A stretch of 62,186 nt of DNA, taken from contig DCEF01000002.1 in assembly GCA_002316805.1 (NCBI GenBank), positions 1 through 62,186 on the forward strand, in the 5' to 3' direction. Below the pieces are notes generated by a model. The model worked only from the letters and a program-made list of their open reading frames with translations. It ran no database searches and had not been told where the DNA came from. This document shows, piece by piece, positions 17,227 to 26,036 of this stretch. How positions within the stretch are numbered: position 1 is the first letter of the stretch; every line of letters starts with the position of its first letter. Position numbers and translations under genes: made by a program. This stretch comes from Ruminococcaceae bacterium UBA1036. GTDB lineage: Bacteria; Bacillota; Clostridia; Oscillospirales; Acutalibacteraceae.

Positions 17227-18657
17227 TCAAGAGGGCCATTTGACTTCCGTCAGTTCCGGATACTTGGTCTTGATAGTCTTTTCAAAGTTTGCCTTGGCTT
17301 TGTCGATTGTGACAGTTCCGTTAAAGTAGTCATGGAATGCGTTCTGGAGCGCCTCGTTGCATCCCTGGTCATACGGGCCGGCTTTGCTCATGTCAATCTT
17401 CGGGGCGACTTCGGCAAAGAGTTTGATATGGTTCTGCCCACCGAGGAATTTGGATTTGAAGTCGCTGCTTGCAATCTCATCCATTGCTGCTTTGTTGTTT
17501 GTGTAGTCCTGGGTTTCGGTCGTGATTTTTTTCATGACGTCTTTGTCGCAGGTCAGGGACTTCATGATTTTTTTAATGGTGCCGGCATTGTCTGTTCCCT
17601 TGCAGGCGCAGATCCATGTGCCGCCCCAGTAGTAACTCTGTGGGCCCTGGCAGACGGCCCAGTCGCCGAAAATGCCATTCCCGACTTCTTCTTTGCCGCC
17701 TTCCTTGACTGGCTTAGCAAGCGAGTTGCCTTCCAAAGTGAAATTGATACCCCATGTAGAGTAGAAGAAACCGAATACCTTGCTCTTCGGACCCTGGTCG
17801 GCAGTCCACTTATTGTCCCAGAGGATGGTTTTGTTGTTATAGCCTTTCGCAGTGTAGTCTTTTGTCTGTTTTACCCAGTTCATGATGTTCGGGTCGACGG
17901 TCACGGTTGTGCCAGTCACCCACGGGGAAGAGACATTATTTGAGAAAACACGGTAGCTGTCATCATAGCCTGACAGCATTTTATAACCTTTCGCATTGAC
18001 TTTCTGCGCTACGTCATTGAATTTGTCCCAACTGGAAAGGGATTCCTGGATTTTTGTCGGGTCGTCGGTTCCGAGAACGGATTTTGCGATGGAACGGCGG
18101 TACACGAAGAGGCCAGGCGTTGCCTGCCAGGCAACGCCTTTTAGGGCGCCGTCCTTGCTGGTGACAATGTCCTGCGTGTACTTATACTGGTTGGCAAGGT
18201 CGCTGTCCGTCAGGCCAATGTCTTTTTTGACATCCATTGTATAGTCGCTGTTGACATATTTCAACGCATAGTCAGCTTCAACAAGGAAGATGTCAATTTT
18301 CTGGTCAGTTGGGGCGGATGCCTGATTCTGCAGGGCACTGTCAAGTTTATTCTGATAGTTGTTGTTCTGGTTTTCATTGATGGTCCACTTGACGACGGTT
18401 CCGTCTTTCAAGGTAGTGGTGGATTTGTCTTTTGCAACTTCCTTTACATCCGGATAGTACGCATTAAAACGGCTTTGGAATTCGTCGTTCCAGCACCAAA
18501 TGTTCAGGACCTTGCCTTCCGCGGCGGTACTCTGGGACGCTGCAGTCTGTTTCGCCGGGGCTTTGGACGTGCTGGGAGTGCCTTTGCATCCGGCAAGCGA
18601 AGCGGTCAAAATAGCCGCAGTGGCCAACATGGCCATTATGGATCTGCCTTTTTTCAT
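17227..18657 (-). CDS. extracellular sugar-binding lipoprotein of the ABC importer
   Basis: The 476-residue protein has a lipoprotein signal (basic MKKGR, hydrophobic stretch, lipobox LAGC with acylated C24) and a Ser/Thr/Ala/Lys-rich linker. A family-1 solute-binding domain follows, rich in aromatic residues that stack on sugars (VKWTINENQ, WQATPG, YYWGGTWICA). It sits on the outer face of the membrane and feeds the two permeases encoded next. Ribosome-binding site AAGGAGG precedes ATG. Cello-oligosaccharides are the likely ligand by context. Confidence 0.9.
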   Translation of the reverse strand: MKKGRSIMAMLATAAILTASLAGCKGTPSTSKAPAKQTAASQSTAAEGKVLNIWCWNDEFQSRFNAYYPDVKEVAKDKSTTTLKDGTVVKWTINENQNNNYQNKLDSALQNQASAPTDQKIDIFLVEADYALKYVNSDYTMDVKKDIGLTDSDLANQYKYTQDIVTSKDGALKGVAWQATPGLFVYRRSIAKSVLGTDDPTKIQESLSSWDKFNDVAQKVNAKGYKMLSGYDDSYRVFSNNVSSPWVTGTTVTVDPNIMNWVKQTKDYTAKGYNNKTILWDNKWTADQGPKSKVFGFFYSTWGINFTLEGNSLAKPVKEGGKEEVGNGIFGDWAVCQGPQSYYWGGTWICACKGTDNAGTIKKIMKSLTCDKDVMKKITTETQDYTNNKAAMDEIASSDFKSKFLGGQNHIKLFAEVAPKIDMSKAGPYDQGCNEALQNAFHDYFNGTVTIDKAKANFEKTIKTKYPELTEVKWPS

Positions 18658-18707
18658 ACAAATTCCTCCTTATAAGTTGTTGATGGGTTGCTTGGCTTTT
18701 TATCTTT

Positions 18708-18734
18708 ATCCGGCCGCCTTTAATGGCCGCCGGA
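18708..18734 (-). other. GC-rich hairpin between lacI-type gene and binding-protein gene
   Basis: ATCCGGCCGCC and GGCCGCCGGAT can pair over 11 positions with one mismatch and a short loop. On the minus strand it follows the regulator gene and precedes the lipoprotein gene. There is no U-run, so partial termination or an RNA-processing/stability role is more likely than full termination. Confidence 0.4.
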
Positions 18735-18751
18735 TAACGGTCTGTTTCTGC

Positions 18752-19777
18752 TCAGACAGCCGCCGGCATTTTTGCCACGGTCTGCCCCGGCAGCAGTGTG
18801 CCCTTTATGGTAATACTTTCGGCTATTGTAGTCATGGGGCTTTCGATCTGTTCAATCAGCCGCCGTGCCGCTTCCTGCCCCATGCGCGAGGTGTCCTGCT
18901 TAAGTGTGGTAAGGTGCGGGCGGATCATCTCTGCAAGAGGTATGCCGTCGTAGCCGGCGACCGAGACGTCGTCGGGAATTTTAAGCCCGGCAGATTCTAT
19001 GGCCTTTATGCCGCCGAATGCCGCGTAGTCATCAGGCATGACGATGCAGCTCGGGCGGTCAGGGAGAGTGAGTAGCCTGCGTGTGGCTTCTTCTGTGGAA
19101 CGTATGTCATGGTAAGCCGAAAGGACGAGGTATTCCTTGGGAACGTCAATGCCGAAGTCACGCAGCGTCCTGCAGAAGCTTGTGAGGCGCTGGTCAGTGA
19201 CAGCCGACTTCTCTCCGTGGACATAAGCAATTTTTCTGTGGCCCATGCGGTATATATACTCGACAAGCTCTTTCATGCCATCGACATTGGCCGAGTTAAT
19301 GCTTGTATGGTTGTTAAAAACATGGTCGATGGTTATGACAGGTATGCTGCTGTTTATAAGTTCAAGCACTTCCTGCTGCTGAAAATCGACGCAGGCAATG
19401 CAGACCCCGTCGAAATTGCGATAGCGGCAATGTTCAAGGTAGGTCATCGTGCGCCCGCCGGCGTTCTGGTTGTGACCGATGAATGTAATGTCATATAAAT
19501 GCGCCTCGGCTTCGGTTTTAAATGCGTCGAGGACGGCTGCAAAATATTCCTGCTTTAGCCCACTGCGCCCTTCGTCGGTAAAGAGTACACCGAGGTTGTG
19601 GGTGCGGTTTGTTTTGAGCGCCCGTGCCATGGAGTTAGGAAGATAGCCGCAGCTCTGCGCTACTTTCATGACCTTCTGCTTTGTTTCGGCACTAATGTCT
19701 GTGTAGCCGTTGAGTGCTTTGCTTACCGTTGAAACCGAAAGGCCGCACATTTCGGCAATGCCTTTAATATTTGTCAA
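18752..19777 (-). CDS. LacI family transcriptional regulator
   Basis: A 341-residue regulator with an N-terminal helix-turn-helix (IKGIAEMCGLSVSTVSKALNGY, about 4-25), a hinge helix (LPNSMARALKT) and a periplasmic-binding-type sensor domain (about 60-330). It starts at TTG six nt after AAGGG. It lies between the ABC operon and the divergent GH94 gene, and candidate operators sit on both sides of the shared promoter region, so it probably represses both until a cello-oligosaccharide or derivative binds. Confidence 0.92.
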   Translation of the reverse strand: MTNIKGIAEMCGLSVSTVSKALNGYTDISAETKQKVMKVAQSCGYLPNSMARALKTNRTHNLGVLFTDEGRSGLKQEYFAAVLDAFKTEAEAHLYDITFIGHNQNAGGRTMTYLEHCRYRNFDGVCIACVDFQQQEVLELINSSIPVITIDHVFNNHTSINSANVDGMKELVEYIYRMGHRKIAYVHGEKSAVTDQRLTSFCRTLRDFGIDVPKEYLVLSAYHDIRSTEEATRRLLTLPDRPSCIVMPDDYAAFGGIKAIESAGLKIPDDVSVAGYDGIPLAEMIRPHLTTLKQDTSRMGQEAARRLIEQIESPMTTIAESITIKGTLLPGQTVAKMPAAV

Positions 19778-19807
19778 TTTTTACCCTTCATCCAAAAATA
19801 AATTCCT

Positions 19808-19826
19808 AAATCGTTTTCGTAATTTC
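19808..19826. promoter_or_regulatory. candidate LacI-type operator 1 (regulator promoter)
   Basis: AAATCGTTTTCGTAATTTC lies 30 bp upstream of the LacI-type start. Read on the other strand it contains GAAAACGATTT, shared with the site in front of the GH94 gene, which suggests autoregulation. Confidence 0.5.
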
Positions 19827-19980
19827 ATTAAAGCTATTATAGTATATAGTTAACGTAATTTCAATACTAAATTTTAAAAAATATGGCTTTATTTTTTGAG
19901 TATATGTTACTAAACTTCATTTAGCGAATTTTTTGCGCATGTTAAGGCAGCAAATAGCGATTTAATATGCTATATTAAAA

Positions 19981-20008
19981 GTATTTACGAAAATGTTTTC
20001 GTAAATAC
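19981..20008. promoter_or_regulatory. perfect 13-bp palindrome, candidate operator 2
   Basis: GTATTTACGAAAA (19981-19993) and TTTTCGTAAATAC (19996-20008) are exact inverted repeats around TG. It lies midway in the 480-bp space between the LacI-type gene and the GH94 gene. The CGAAAA/TTTTCG half sites resemble LacI-family operators and match the neighbouring sites in part. The rest of this intergenic space is A/T-rich and shows no gene. Confidence 0.6.
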
Positions 20009-20210
20009 TTTTAAATTTCGACGTACTATGCAGCCGCCCGGCACTTCTGCAGATATAACAATATATGCAAGATTTAATGATAAGTTTATATTAAAATGCG
20101 CTAAATTATGAATAATATAGCCTAACACTTGCGCTGTGAGCTGTAATAAATTACAAATATGATGTTTGCACTTGATTTTATGGAAAAAACATTCTAAACT
20201 AATTATATTC

Positions 20211-20229
20211 AGAAAACGATTTCGAAAAT
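20211..20229. promoter_or_regulatory. candidate LacI-type operator 3 (GH94 promoter)
   Basis: AGAAAACGATTTCGAAAAT, with a CG-centred imperfect palindrome, lies 28 bp before the phosphorylase start, where a repressor would block initiation or clearance. Confidence 0.55.
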
Positions 20230-20256
20230 TTATTATTACCAACGGAGGTATGTGGT

Positions 20257-22692
20257 ATGAAATTTGGGCATTTTGACGATCTGCACAATGAGTATGTAAT
20301 TGAACGGCCAGATACGCCGTATCCATGGATAAATTATCTCGGTTGTGAAAATTTTTTCGGCATGATTTCAAACACTTCCGGTGGGTACTGTTTTTACCGC
20401 GACGCACGCCTGCTCAGGCTGACGCGTTACCGTTATAATAATGTTCCCACAGATGCCGGCGGCCGTTACTTTTACATCTGCGACGGCGGCTGCGTCTGGA
20501 ACCCCGGCTGGGCGCCAGTGAAGACAAAACTGGATTTTTACTGCTGCCGCCATGGCCTCGGGTACACTGTGATCGAGGCTGAAAAAAACGGCCTGCGCGC
20601 ACGGCAAACTTCATTTGTCCCGCTTGGTTCCGACTGCGAGGTTCACCGGCTGGTGCTTGAAAACAGGTCTGGCAGCCCAAAAAAGATAAAGCTTTTTTCT
20701 TTTGTCGAGTTCTGTTTATGGAATGCTTACGACGATATGACTAATTTTCAGAGGAATTACAGCACTGGTGAGGTGGAGGTTGACGGAAGCGCAATTTACC
20801 ATAAGACGGAATACAGGGAAAGGAGAAACCATTATGCTGTGTTCAGCGTGAACGTTCCGATAAATGGTTTCGACACAGACCGTGAATCCTTCCTCGGCCT
20901 TTACAATGGTTTCGACCGCCCTGACGCGGTTTTTGAAGGGAAGCCGCGCAACTCAATCGCCAGCGGGTGGGCGCCTGTCGGTTCACATTATATTGAAACA
21001 GAAATTGCCCCAGGCAAGTCTAAGAGCTTCATTTTTGTTCTCGGCTACTGTGAGAACCCGGCAGATAAAAAGTGGGAGGCTCCCGGTATCATAAATAAGG
21101 AACCGGCCAAAAAACTTATGGCGCGGTTTAATACAGACAGGCAGGTTGACTCAGCACTGGATAAGTTGAAGAACTACTGGGAAGGGCTGCTTTCAGCGTT
21201 CCGCCTCAGCGGGTGTGACAGCCGCCTTGAGCGCATGGTGAATATCTGGAACCAGTACCAGTGCATGGTGACATTTAACATGTCGCGCTCAGCCTCGTAT
21301 TTTGAGTCTGGCATAGGGCGCGGGATGGGATTCCGCGACTCGGCGCAAGACCTGCTTGGGATTGTGCACCTTATGCCGGCGCGTGCAAGGCAGCGCATAC
21401 TCGACATCGCCGCCACGCAGCTGGAGGACGGTAGCGCGTACCACCAGTACCAGCCGCTGACAAAACGCGGTAACATGGAGGTTGGCAGCGGCTTTAACGA
21501 TGATCCGTTGTGGCTTATTTTCGGCGTAAGCGCATACCTGAAAGAAACAGGTGATTGGTCCGTGCTGGGCGAATATGTTCCGTTTGATAACCGCGCGGAA
21601 AAGTCTGCCACACTCATGGAGCACCTGAAGCGTTCGTTTGCCCATGTGCTAAAAAACCGCGGCCCGCATGGCCTTCCGCTGATTGGCCGTGCAGACTGGA
21701 ACGACTGCCTTAACCTGAACTGCTATTCCGAAACGCCAGGTGAGTCCTTCCAGACGTGCTCAAATTTTGAAAGCGGGATTGCAGAGTCTGTATTCATTGC
21801 CGGGATGTTTATACTGATTGGCCCTGACTATGCGGAGATCTGCCGCCGCACGGGTGACGCTGAAGAAGCTGCACGCGCGGAGGAGGAGATAAAAAAAATG
21901 ACCGGTGCAGTACTTAAATACGGCTGGGACGGCAAGTGGTTTTTGCGGGCTTATGACGCCCATGGCAGGAAAGTAGGCTCGCATGAATGTGACGAAGGGA
22001 AAATATTCATTGAGCCGCAGGGATTTTGCGTCATGGCTGGAATAGGCGTTAAAGAGGGTTTTGCCGCAATGGCGCTTGAATCGGTTCGCAGACTGCTTGA
22101 CACTAAATATGGCATTATGCTTCACTGGCCGCCGTATACGTCATACAGGCTGAGCCTTGGGGAAATCTCCTCATATCCGCCGGGATATAAGGAGAACGGC
22201 GGCATTTTCTGCCATAATAACCCGTGGATTTCCATTGCGGAAACCGTCCTGGGGCACGGTGACCGCGCGTTTGAGGTTTACCGCAGAATCTGCCCGGCTT
22301 ATCTGGAAAACGTAAGCGATATACACCGCACTGAGCCGTATGTGTACTCACAGATGGTTGCAGGAAGGGACGCTGCCAGGTTCGGCGAAGCGAAAAATTC
22401 ATGGCTTACAGGAACGGCCGCTTGGTCGTTTTATAATATTTCACAGTATATTCTGGGAATCAGGCCGCAGTTCGACGGGCTACAAATAGATCCATGCGTC
22501 CCTTCATGGATGGATCACTTTACGGTTGAGAGGCGTTTCCGCGGCGCGGATTACCATATTGAGGTTGACAATCCCGCGGGTGTGCAAAAAGGGGTAAAGT
22601 CACTCAGCGCTGACGGAAATGAAGTTGATGGAAATCTCCTGCCTGTGTTTGGCGATGGTAAAAGGCATGATGTGAAAGTTGTAATGGGCTGA
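20257..22692 (+). CDS. GH94 cellobiose phosphorylase-type enzyme
   Basis: The 811-residue cytosolic enzyme has the length and order of cellobiose phosphorylases: an N-terminal beta-sandwich (MKFGHFDDLHNEYVIERPDT onward), a linker and an (alpha/alpha)6 catalytic barrel. The barrel holds the GRADWND motif (D480-D483, containing the general acid) and, further on, HNNPWISIAE near the phosphate site. It would split cellobiose with phosphate into glucose-1-phosphate and glucose, saving ATP. It is transcribed divergently from the LacI-type gene and importer. GGAGG precedes ATG. Cellodextrin or another disaccharide specificity cannot be excluded. Confidence 0.9.
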   Translation: MKFGHFDDLHNEYVIERPDTPYPWINYLGCENFFGMISNTSGGYCFYRDARLLRLTRYRYNNVPTDAGGRYFYICDGGCVWNPGWAPVKTKLDFYCCRHGLGYTVIEAEKNGLRARQTSFVPLGSDCEVHRLVLENRSGSPKKIKLFSFVEFCLWNAYDDMTNFQRNYSTGEVEVDGSAIYHKTEYRERRNHYAVFSVNVPINGFDTDRESFLGLYNGFDRPDAVFEGKPRNSIASGWAPVGSHYIETEIAPGKSKSFIFVLGYCENPADKKWEAPGIINKEPAKKLMARFNTDRQVDSALDKLKNYWEGLLSAFRLSGCDSRLERMVNIWNQYQCMVTFNMSRSASYFESGIGRGMGFRDSAQDLLGIVHLMPARARQRILDIAATQLEDGSAYHQYQPLTKRGNMEVGSGFNDDPLWLIFGVSAYLKETGDWSVLGEYVPFDNRAEKSATLMEHLKRSFAHVLKNRGPHGLPLIGRADWNDCLNLNCYSETPGESFQTCSNFESGIAESVFIAGMFILIGPDYAEICRRTGDAEEAARAEEEIKKMTGAVLKYGWDGKWFLRAYDAHGRKVGSHECDEGKIFIEPQGFCVMAGIGVKEGFAAMALESVRRLLDTKYGIMLHWPPYTSYRLSLGEISSYPPGYKENGGIFCHNNPWISIAETVLGHGDRAFEVYRRICPAYLENVSDIHRTEPYVYSQMVAGRDAARFGEAKNSWLTGTAAWSFYNISQYILGIRPQFDGLQIDPCVPSWMDHFTVERRFRGADYHIEVDNPAGVQKGVKSLSADGNEVDGNLLPVFGDGKRHDVKVVMG

Positions 22693-22812
22693 TATTCCGG
22701 TTTGATATGTTACATAACTGATTAGACATATGTTTGCTGTTTTGCGCCAATTCCGGTAACTGTTCATTAAGCCTTGATGTACACACTCTTCTGCGGTTTA
22801 AACGTCTTTATT

Positions 22813-22983
22813 TTATCTATCCTTATTTTCGTCCTTACCGGCAAATGCCAAAATCCTATAAGCTGTTATAGTCGTTTCATTAACAGGCACAGGGTATCCT
22901 TCAACAGAGTTTCTAACACTACCGTCTGCCATCGTATGTATAATCCGCGGTTTGAATGGTTTTTCCTTTTTTCCTTTCGCCAT
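22813..22983 (-). CDS. 56-aa basic protein divergent from the recombinase
   Basis: A short minus-strand gene starting MAKGKKEKPFKPRII and ending FAGKDENKDR. GGAG lies 9 nt before the ATG at 22983; longer upstream Mets lack a ribosome-binding site. The lysine-rich start and the MADGSVRNSVEGYPVPVNET segment look like a real small protein, but I do not recognise the family. It lies 187 bp from the recombinase start and is the only other candidate mobility gene. A recombination directionality factor or a small regulator are possibilities, not shown. The flanking space (22693-22812, 22984-23170) shows nothing else. Confidence 0.55.
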   Translation of the reverse strand: MAKGKKEKPFKPRIIHTMADGSVRNSVEGYPVPVNETTITAYRILAFAGKDENKDR

Positions 22984-23170
22984 AGGAATCATCTCCAACA
23001 AACGGTATGCAGTAAGGTTTGTACGACTTGCATCTTTTATGCACTTCATTACTGCCGCTAAGGCCAGTAAGATCATTTGGGATAAATAAATGATTGCTCA
23101 CCCGTAAAACTTTTAGCTGTACTAAAGGCGAAAGGCAGAGAATAAATATGAACAGCCCGCAAAAGAAGGC

Positions 23171-24577
23171 ATGTTGATGCAAAAATTGTTTTTTAAGGTT
23201 GCATGTTATGTCCGTGTATCAACTGAAAATCAAATTGAAAACTACAGCATTGACGAGCAAATAGAGCGGTTGAAGGCATATTGTACAGCAAAAGGCTGGA
23301 GCATTTATAGAATCTATACTGACGGCGGATATTCGGGAGGAAACACAAACAGGCCCGCACTTCAACAAATGCTGAAAGACATACACGCAGGTTTGATTGA
23401 TATGGTGGCCGTTTATAAATTAGACCGTTTAAGTCGTTCCCAAAAAGACACACTTACGTTGATTGAAGATGAATTTATTGCTAACAATGTTGAGTTTGTA
23501 TCCATGAATGAAGATTTTGATACTTCGTCACCTTTTGGGCGTGCCATGATCGGTATTTTATCTGTATTTGCCCAACTTGAAAAAGACCAAATTACAGAGC
23601 GGTTCACAATGGGCCGTATCGGCAGAAGCAAAGCAGGATATTATCACGGTGGGCCTACACCGCCAACAGGGTACAAATATATTAACGGCAATTTGATTGT
23701 AGATGAGTACAAGGCTTCTCAAGTTCAGGAAGTGTATAAAAGGTTTTTAGGCGGATATAGCATTAACTCAATACAAAAATATATGCACAATAAATACGGA
23801 GATTGGAACAGCCATTCGCTTGTTATAAATGTTTTAAGGAATTCAGTATACATTGGCAAAGTGAAATTTAAAGGTGTCGAGTATAACGGAGTTCATAAAC
23901 CTATCATTAATAAAGAAGCATTTTTTGAAACACAAAAATTGTTGAAGTCACCAGAACGGCAAAATAAAAAAAACAGCGCCCAAAAAACGCCTTACAGGGC
24001 TGAACACTTATTATCAAGCCTTATTTATTGTAAAAAGTGCGGTGCTAAATACAACGCATGCCATGGTTATTACAAATGTTATTCTCGGTCAAAAGGATGT
24101 AAAAAATATATAAAGGATCGAAACTGTAAAAACCGCAATTATGGAATAGAAGGACTTGACTCAATAGTTGTTAATGAAATTAAGCGCCTAAAATACGACA
24201 AAAATTATTTAAAACAAATTTTAGGTAACAGTACAAAACAGACTGGGACTGATAAAAAAGCCATAATTGTAAAGGCCAGGGAGATTGACACGCAAATAAA
24301 CCGTATGATTGATTTATATCAAATTGGTACAATACCAATGGAAAAAACCGCAGAGCGTATTTCCGCTTTGCAAAAAGAAAAAGACAGTTTAAATCAAAAG
24401 CTTGCAGAACCGCAAGTAAACAGTGATAAACCAATTAAAAAATTCTTTGATACGCTTTCAAAATTAGATGAAGTTTTCAGCAGCGGAAGCCTTGAAAAAG
24501 AGCGGTTATTTGTATCAACTTTAATTCAGTCAATCTGGATAGATGATGATATTGTAAATATAAAATGGCGAATTTAA
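23171..24577 (+). CDS. large serine recombinase (site-specific integrase)
   Basis: The 468-residue recombinase has an N-terminal catalytic domain with the nucleophilic serine in YVRVSTENQ (S17) and the arginines of KLDRLSRS, then the recombinase domain (about 165-270). A zinc ribbon follows (CKKCGAKY...CHGYYKCY, about 290-315), and a Lys/Glu-rich coiled coil (about 365-425). It cuts and rejoins attB and attP by 180-degree rotation. The gene ends 23 bp from the right core of the element, the usual arrangement. ATG 23177 fits AAGAAGG better than ATG 23171. A/T-rich codon use differs from the genes on both sides. Confidence 0.95.
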   Translation: MLMQKLFFKVACYVRVSTENQIENYSIDEQIERLKAYCTAKGWSIYRIYTDGGYSGGNTNRPALQQMLKDIHAGLIDMVAVYKLDRLSRSQKDTLTLIEDEFIANNVEFVSMNEDFDTSSPFGRAMIGILSVFAQLEKDQITERFTMGRIGRSKAGYYHGGPTPPTGYKYINGNLIVDEYKASQVQEVYKRFLGGYSINSIQKYMHNKYGDWNSHSLVINVLRNSVYIGKVKFKGVEYNGVHKPIINKEAFFETQKLLKSPERQNKKNSAQKTPYRAEHLLSSLIYCKKCGAKYNACHGYYKCYSRSKGCKKYIKDRNCKNRNYGIEGLDSIVVNEIKRLKYDKNYLKQILGNSTKQTGTDKKAIIVKAREIDTQINRMIDLYQIGTIPMEKTAERISALQKEKDSLNQKLAEPQVNSDKPIKKFFDTLSKLDEVFSSGSLEKERLFVSTLIQSIWIDDDIVNIKWRI

Positions 24578-24580
24578 GCT

Positions 24581-25942
24581 CTATTGCATAATTGTACACA
24601 CCATGCACATGGTGAGCGCCTGCTTGCCGTGTGCACATGCTTTCCTGAAAAAATTGTCCATGTTAAACGCTACGCGTGGAAGATAGCCGCAGTCTTCAAG
24701 CAACGTAAAAAGCGGAAAAAATATTGCCATTGGCGGCAGCATAACTGAAACAACCCACGCAAGCGTACGGTAACACCCGTCCACAAGCAGCCCTTTCACC
24801 CATGCAGGTGCACATGCGGCAGCGCAAAGGCCCGCAAGGCGGCCTCCTACCCACGAAAGCCCTTCCGCAATCAGTTCGGAAGGATAGTTTGCCCCTGTAA
24901 TCGTCAGCCAGAAGATGCTGCAGAGAAGCAGGATCATAATCGGTATGCCAGTGGCCTTTGAAGTAAGTATATGATCTATTTTCCTGTCGCGCTCCTCATA
25001 CTCAGCCTTTTCATATACAACGGCTTTTCTGCTTATTTTCTCGCATGTGCAAACGATTTTCGTAACTATGCGGTCACGGAAATTTTCACTGGTTATCCCT
25101 TCCGCATTAAGTACTTCTTTAGCTTCCGAAAGGCTTTCGGATACCCCATTTTCTGAGAAGATATCGTAGCCGAGATATTTTTTCATGGAGTTGAGTATGC
25201 TTGCGTCGCCGTCAAGCAGCTTCAGGGAAACCCAGCGGCTGTTAAGCCTGCTTTTAAGTTCCCGCTCCACTGCTGGCTGAAGAATGGCTACAGCTTTTTC
25301 AACAGCTTTGCCGTAATCGATTTGGAGGGCTCCGGATCTGTGCTTCCGAGATGTCACGGCCGCCACGGCGTCCATCAGGCGGCTAAGGCCTTTCCCACTT
25401 CTGGCGCTTGTGCCCACAACAGGAATACCGAGCTGTTCCTGAAGCACGTTCAGTTTAATGCGTATCTTCTTTTTCTCAGCTTCGTCCATAAGATTAACGC
25501 ATAAAATAACCTGCCCCGAAATCTCCATCGTCTGCAGTACCAAATTAAGGTTGCGCTCAAGGCATGTCGCATCCGCAACAACGACTACTGCGTCCTGCCC
25601 GCCGAAGCAGATAAAGTCGCGTGCAATTTCCTCTTCCTCAGAATTTGCCATCAGAGAATAAGTACCGGGAATATCCACAAAAATATAGTTTTTATTTTTA
25701 TATCTGCAGCTGCCCTGGGCATTAGCCACAGTTTTCCCGGGCCAGTTGCCCGTGTGCTGCTTCATACCCGTCAGGCTGTTGAACACTGTGCTTTTACCCA
25801 CATTCGGGTTTCCCGCCAAAGCGATTACTTTATCTTCCTGTGTCTCTTTATGGATATCCAGCACTCCGCTGCACTCATTCAAAACTTCGGTGCCTGTCGA
25901 TTCGCTTGAAAGCCCCACAATATACATCTGCCTTTCATGCAA
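24581..25942 (-). pseudogene. feoB: feoB, N-terminal part, severed by an insertion
   Basis: The first 447 residues are FeoB: G-domain motifs GNPNVGKST (44-52), the TGNWPGKT switch, DIPGTY, NLMD and the SARS-type G5, then the GDI region and the first membrane segments ending KQALTMCM. Six foreign codons (VCTIMQ) follow, then a TAG supplied by the element. The remaining gate and membrane part lies at 12572-13420. As it stands the product would be a GTPase with about half a pore and no iron transport. The start is uncertain (ATG 25942 or 25927); no clear ribosome-binding site. It is downstream of feoA. Confidence 0.93.
24583..24607. repeat. right attachment junction of the feoB element
   Basis: The element arm ATTGCATAATTGTAC (24583-24597) and ACA are followed by the core CCATGCA (24601-24607), after which feoB resumes. 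Joined to the left end, the two arms flank an 18-bp centre containing the core, as in a serine-integrase attP. Confidence 0.8.
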
Positions 25943-26036
25943 AGTATCATATCAGAGTAAAATATTCAGGCAGCTGTTCCACGCTTCCTTATTCAGGCCC
26001 AATGCTCAAAAGGAAGCGGAACCTGCCCGAGAGTTT

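Larger units (their letters stand above)
13414..24600 (+). mobile_element. 11,187-bp serine-recombinase integrative element inserted in feoB
   Basis: Direct copies of CCATGCA stand at 13414-13420 and 24601-24607. Outside them lie the two in-frame parts of feoB. Inside lie inverted arms and, at the right end, a large serine recombinase whose stop is 23 bp from the core. The interior holds tRNA-Val(GAC), a beta-glucosidase, a CUT1 ABC importer, a LacI regulator, a GH94 phosphorylase and a 56-codon ORF. There are no conjugation, replication or phage structural genes, so it could be mobilised only by other machinery or may serve as an excisable switch. The recombinase looks more A/T-rich than the sugar cluster, so the element looks composite. 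Confidence 0.88.

Noticed and set aside
17224..17943. 239-codon plus-strand ORF
   Set aside because: Complement of the sugar-binding lipoprotein gene; Phe/Val/Gly-rich product typical of an antisense shadow.
22774..23061. 95-codon plus-strand ORF beside the recombinase
   Set aside because: It overlaps the minus-strand 56-aa gene, which has the better ribosome-binding site and composition; the product is Cys/Phe-rich with no pattern.
12572..25942. The two feoB parts as separate natural genes
   Set aside because: The N part ends in six element-derived codons, the C part has no ribosome-binding site, and both meet exactly at the repeated 7-bp core.
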